From Pezicula radicicola (lineage: Eukaryota; Ascomycota; Leotiomycetes; Helotiales; Dermateaceae), in the NCBI GenBank assembly GCA_003008705.1, contig PDUO01000073.1, positions 147,665-182,656 of the forward strand: DNA of 34,992 bases, read 5' to 3'. Positions 31,900 through 34,992 of the stretch are shown here, in pieces; position 1 is the first letter of the stretch; the number at the start of each line of letters is the position of its first letter. Made by a program: the position numbers and the translations under genes. The notes below the pieces were generated by a model. That model did no database searches. It was not told the DNA's origin and saw nothing but the letters and a program-made list of their open reading frames with translations.

Positions 31900-32800
31900 T
31901 TATAGTAAGTATATCTTAATCTCTAATACTTTTATAATTATTTTAAAAGAAGAGAAACTATATAAATAAACTAATAAGAAGATTAAGGTTATTTATAAGA
32001 ATATAATAAGAATAAGAATATATAGATTAAAATACTAAGTATACCTTAAATACCTTTACTTTAATTATTACTTATAAACTACTAGTAAACTATATAAACT
32101 AGTAAAGTCTAGAGCTATTAAGAACTATCTATCTATATCTACTAATAAGAAACTAACCCTCTCTAAGATATTATATATAGATTATCTAGATTATAATAAA
32201 TAATTAGAACTAACTCTTTTCTCTTTTCTTTCTCCTTCTTATAAGTAAATAATACCCTTTTAAAACTATTAAAATATAAGAAGTTTATTAGTATACTTAT
32301 AGATATATATAAAGGAGCTAGTAATAGTAGTAAAGTTATATATAAATAATTAAAAGTATAATAATAGTAATAATAGTTTTAACTTTAAACTAATAATTTT
32401 CTATAATATTTATATAAGAGCTAGTTTACTACTAAAAGAATATAAGCTAGTATTTTCTATTATATTAAAGGGTCTAGTTTATAGTAACTACTATAATTAT
32501 AAACTTAGTAAAAAGTTAATTAAGTTTATTTATAATTACTATTATAATTTCTTTAAAGACCTTAATTATTATAAAAAGAATCTTAATATTTAGAATTTAA
32601 TCTTACTTTATATAATTATATAAGAGAATACTAGAAAGTTAATAAAAGAAGCTTTATAACTTCTAGTTAATAAGCTTTAAAACTTATAGTATAGACTATA
32701 ATTAGATTTATATAATAATAGTTTCTTTTATAATAAGCTTATTATAGTATATTAAGAAATACTAGTTTATTAAAATACTATTTTTAACTTATTAATATTT
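31900..32800 (+). mobile_element. RIP-ruined retrotransposon gag-like remnant
   Basis: Through many stops, the plus strand reads ILYIDYLDYNKQLELT, NIRSLLVYL, NSFNFKLIIFYNIYIRASLL, LVFSIILKGLVYSNYYNY and NNSFFYNKLIIVY. I recall this kind of sequence from the N-terminal region of fungal Copia-type polyproteins, but I am not certain of the family. All features of strong RIP are present (no ATG, TAA and TAG throughout). Confidence 0.35.
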
Positions 32801-32837
32801 ATTAAAGGTATAATAACCTATACTTAGACTATAACTA

Positions 32838-33025
32838 TATAAGTTATAGGGGTGGAAAATATATAGAATTCTAGACTAGAGAGAAAAGAGAGCTTAAGTA
32901 AAGCTTAACTATATATATAAAGTAATATTATATAATAGTTCTTAGTAGCTTTTAGCTTAGAATAATAATCTTCTATTTAACTAGATTACTCTAGGAATAG
33001 ATATATTATTAGAACTATTATATTA
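32838..33025 (-). repeat. Putative 3' LTR of the right-hand Gypsy
   Basis: It immediately follows the polypurine tract on the minus strand and has a TATATATATA box. The U3 start reads TAATATAATAG, as expected of a TG start after RIP. The far end (near GGGGTGG at 32,849) is a guess. Confidence 0.35.
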
Positions 33026-33039
33026 CCCCCTCCTCTTGA
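33026..33039 (-). other. Polypurine tract of the right-hand Gypsy
   Basis: The minus strand reads CAAGAGGAGGGGG at the 3' end of pol, the expected second-strand primer. Confidence 0.5.
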
Positions 33040-34992
33040 AAAAGCTTACCCTCGAGTATATTTCTATAGGTCTATTATTATCTAATTCATTATAATCATC
33101 TATACTATTATTATAGTATTATATCTATTCAAGGAGCCGTTATAGAGGTCTAGGGAGGTTAGAGTTATCAAGGTAGAACTTTCGGAGTATATAGGGACTA
33201 TATTTTAAGTTAGATATAGGGTACTATTCAGGATCCTTATTAAAACTAGTCTATTAGATATAGTAGAGTAGACTATTATATAGTTTCTTAACTATAAGGA
33301 TCTTTTCAACTTCCTATTCGTCATTGTTTATAATAATAATACTTAGTAGCTCTTCTAGTTCTTAGCTAGGTAGTAGGTTATTAGTAACTTTATATAACTT
33401 ATCCAACGAGAATACTAGGTAGATATTTATAGATTATAGTAGGTCGATTCTATAACTATTTCCTTCCTAGGCTAGTACTAGGTATAGACTAGCTATTTAG
33501 TAATCTAACTTTCAACTAGGTCTCTATATCTTCTAGTTCTATATTATAATCTATACTTTATCCTTTACTTTCTAGTCTATTAGTTATTAGTATTAGTTTA
33601 TATTATATTATTTCTTTTCTTATAAGACTTATAGAATCTCTTTTACCTTTTCCTAGGTATTATATATTCTCCTTATAATATTTTAGGCTTTTATAATATT
33701 TAGATATTCTTTTACTATTATTAGTTCTTCTAGTTAATTCTAATTAAAAGATATCTAAGGTAGATATCTATTAAGTAGTTTAAAGGGGGATATTCTAAGA
33801 CTTTTATATAGTAGAACTAGTTAGGTATAATCTATAATCAAGAGTAGTTCTAACTAGTTATCTTAGTAGTAGCTTATATAAGGTTAGAGTTATTAGTTAA
33901 TATACTAGTTTATAATTTTAGTCTATCTATCTATCTATATATAGTAGGTAGTTAAAAGCTTAATCTTTATATCTAAGATTCTATAGAATTCATTCTAGAA
34001 GTCTAATATAAATTAGGGTCCTTAGTCTAAAACGATTAATATTAGAGTATCTTTATACTAGTATATATTTAAAATATATAGCTAGGTAAGTTCCTAGGTA
34101 TTCACGGTCTTATAATATAGTACTAATATAGCTTATTTACTAAAGTAATTGATTACTATAAGGATATTATTGAAACTATACTTATCTTTTAGGAAGGACT
34201 TAAAGTCTATAGTAATATATTACTAGGGNCTTTCAGGGATTAGTAATAGGTTCAAGAAACTAAGGGTCTTATCTCAGGGGTTATAGGATCTCCTATATAT
34301 ATAGTAGTTATTAATATATCTCTTTATATCTAAGACTATTCCTTTCTAGTAGTACTATATAGTAAGAAGGGTTATTATCTTCTTTAGGCTCGGGTATACT
34401 ATTAATACCTAGTTATAAGATTCCTGAATTAAATATATTCTTAGGGGGAAAGGTTAATTTAACCTACTAGGTAGGGAATATAGCTTATCTAGTACTACTA
34501 AGTACCTTCTCTAAAATAGTAATCCGTTATCTATAGTCTAATCCTAGTTACCTCTTTTAGCTCTCTTTCTTTCCTTAGTAAGGGTTAGGCTATCTCTATT
34601 TATAGATAAGATTTAGTTTATAATATTAATAGGGGACTCTATAGGGGCGAGGTCTTTGAATTCTTTGAATTTATATAAGGTTATATTATTTAGTATCTAT
34701 AGGTTAAGTTAATCTAGTATAAGTAATATCTAGGTCTAGTACTTACTTTTAGTAATTTCCTAAGGACTAATATCTTATTCTTTATATATTAGGGTATTAG
34801 TATATTTATTCTTCTTATTAGATTAGTATATAATTATAAAGAAGAATTTAAATAAGAATTCTATCTATTAAGCTTATTATAAGTTTAATTACTTAGTTAA
34901 TATAAAGTATTCTAGAGTCTTATAATCTATAATAATTTAAATTCAATATAGGGATCCTATAGTTTTAGCCCTCTAGTAAGAGAGAGACTTAA
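33040..34992 (-). mobile_element. Gypsy pol: RNase H end and integrase, moderately RIP-mutated
   Basis: The minus strand from the window edge reads TLEYF.LTK.LN (end of RNase H), then a zinc-finger region with DIKRYINNCYICRRS, then integrase core KDKYSFNNILIVID, FSKLAILVLYYKTVNTQEL, LYILNIY and GPQFILDFQNEFYRILDIK, ending TTYYIQTD (the H-P-Q-T-D-G box with mutations). Frame changes and many TAA/TAG codons are present. CpA and CpG survive more often than in the LINE, so this copy was hit less or later. The reverse transcriptase lies beyond the window. One ambiguous base at 34,229. Confidence 0.6.

Noticed and set aside
1..34992. tRNA or rRNA genes
   Set aside because: I found no tRNA-like cloverleaf boxes or rRNA-like sequence; without a covariance search a weak one cannot be excluded.

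Overview
The window looks like part of a filamentous ascomycete (Pezizomycotina) chromosome. Short GT..AG introns of 51 to 122 bases interrupt the host-type genes. Gypsy, Copia and LINE retroelements are present, and long stretches carry the mark of repeat-induced point mutation (RIP): CpA, TpG and CpG are almost gone, replaced by TpA, so these stretches contain almost no ATG. I cannot place the genus from the sequence.

Layout. 1-12,145 is a nest of transposons: the N-terminal end of a nearly unmutated Copia gag (minus strand, cut by the window edge), a lightly mutated repeat A, a ruined Copia reverse transcriptase with LTR-like repeats, a RIP-saturated LINE of about 6.4 kb, then inverted second copies of A and of the Copia tail. 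12,146-17,920 is ordinary-composition DNA holding one large seven-exon gene of the HSP90-like ATPase / NO VEIN C-terminal type, broken by four stop codons and two single-base deletions. 17,920-19,186 is mixed debris with a small inverted-repeat element (18,629-18,884). 19,187-20,899 is an apparently intact three-exon cytochrome P450. 20,900-22,700 has no gene I recognise.

22,706-28,314 is a second transposon graveyard, but not RIP-saturated. It holds a Copia pol with its catalytic segment deleted, a possible tiny spliced gene, the tail of an aminoglycoside-phosphotransferase-like kinase fused to a truncated Gypsy pol, and an 883-bp hAT-like foldback element inserted exactly at the gag/pol boundary of that Gypsy with an 8-bp target duplication. 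The foldback element itself contains two 80-bp TA-flanked MITEs whose central 16 bases lie in opposite orientation. Gypsy gag, primer-binding site and a 156-bp LTR follow. 28,996-30,866 is an intact-looking two-exon membrane alpha/beta hydrolase. 30,880-34,992 is RIP-mutated again, ending in a moderately mutated Gypsy pol on the minus strand that runs off the window.

The only genes that look functional are the P450 and the hydrolase (plus perhaps the 56-residue ORF at 24,520). I see no evidence that they form a pathway; they are islands between repeats. The most informative structures are the nested elements in 25,290-28,314, the lightly/heavily mutated pair of A copies that displays RIP directly, and the decayed ATPase-NOV gene.
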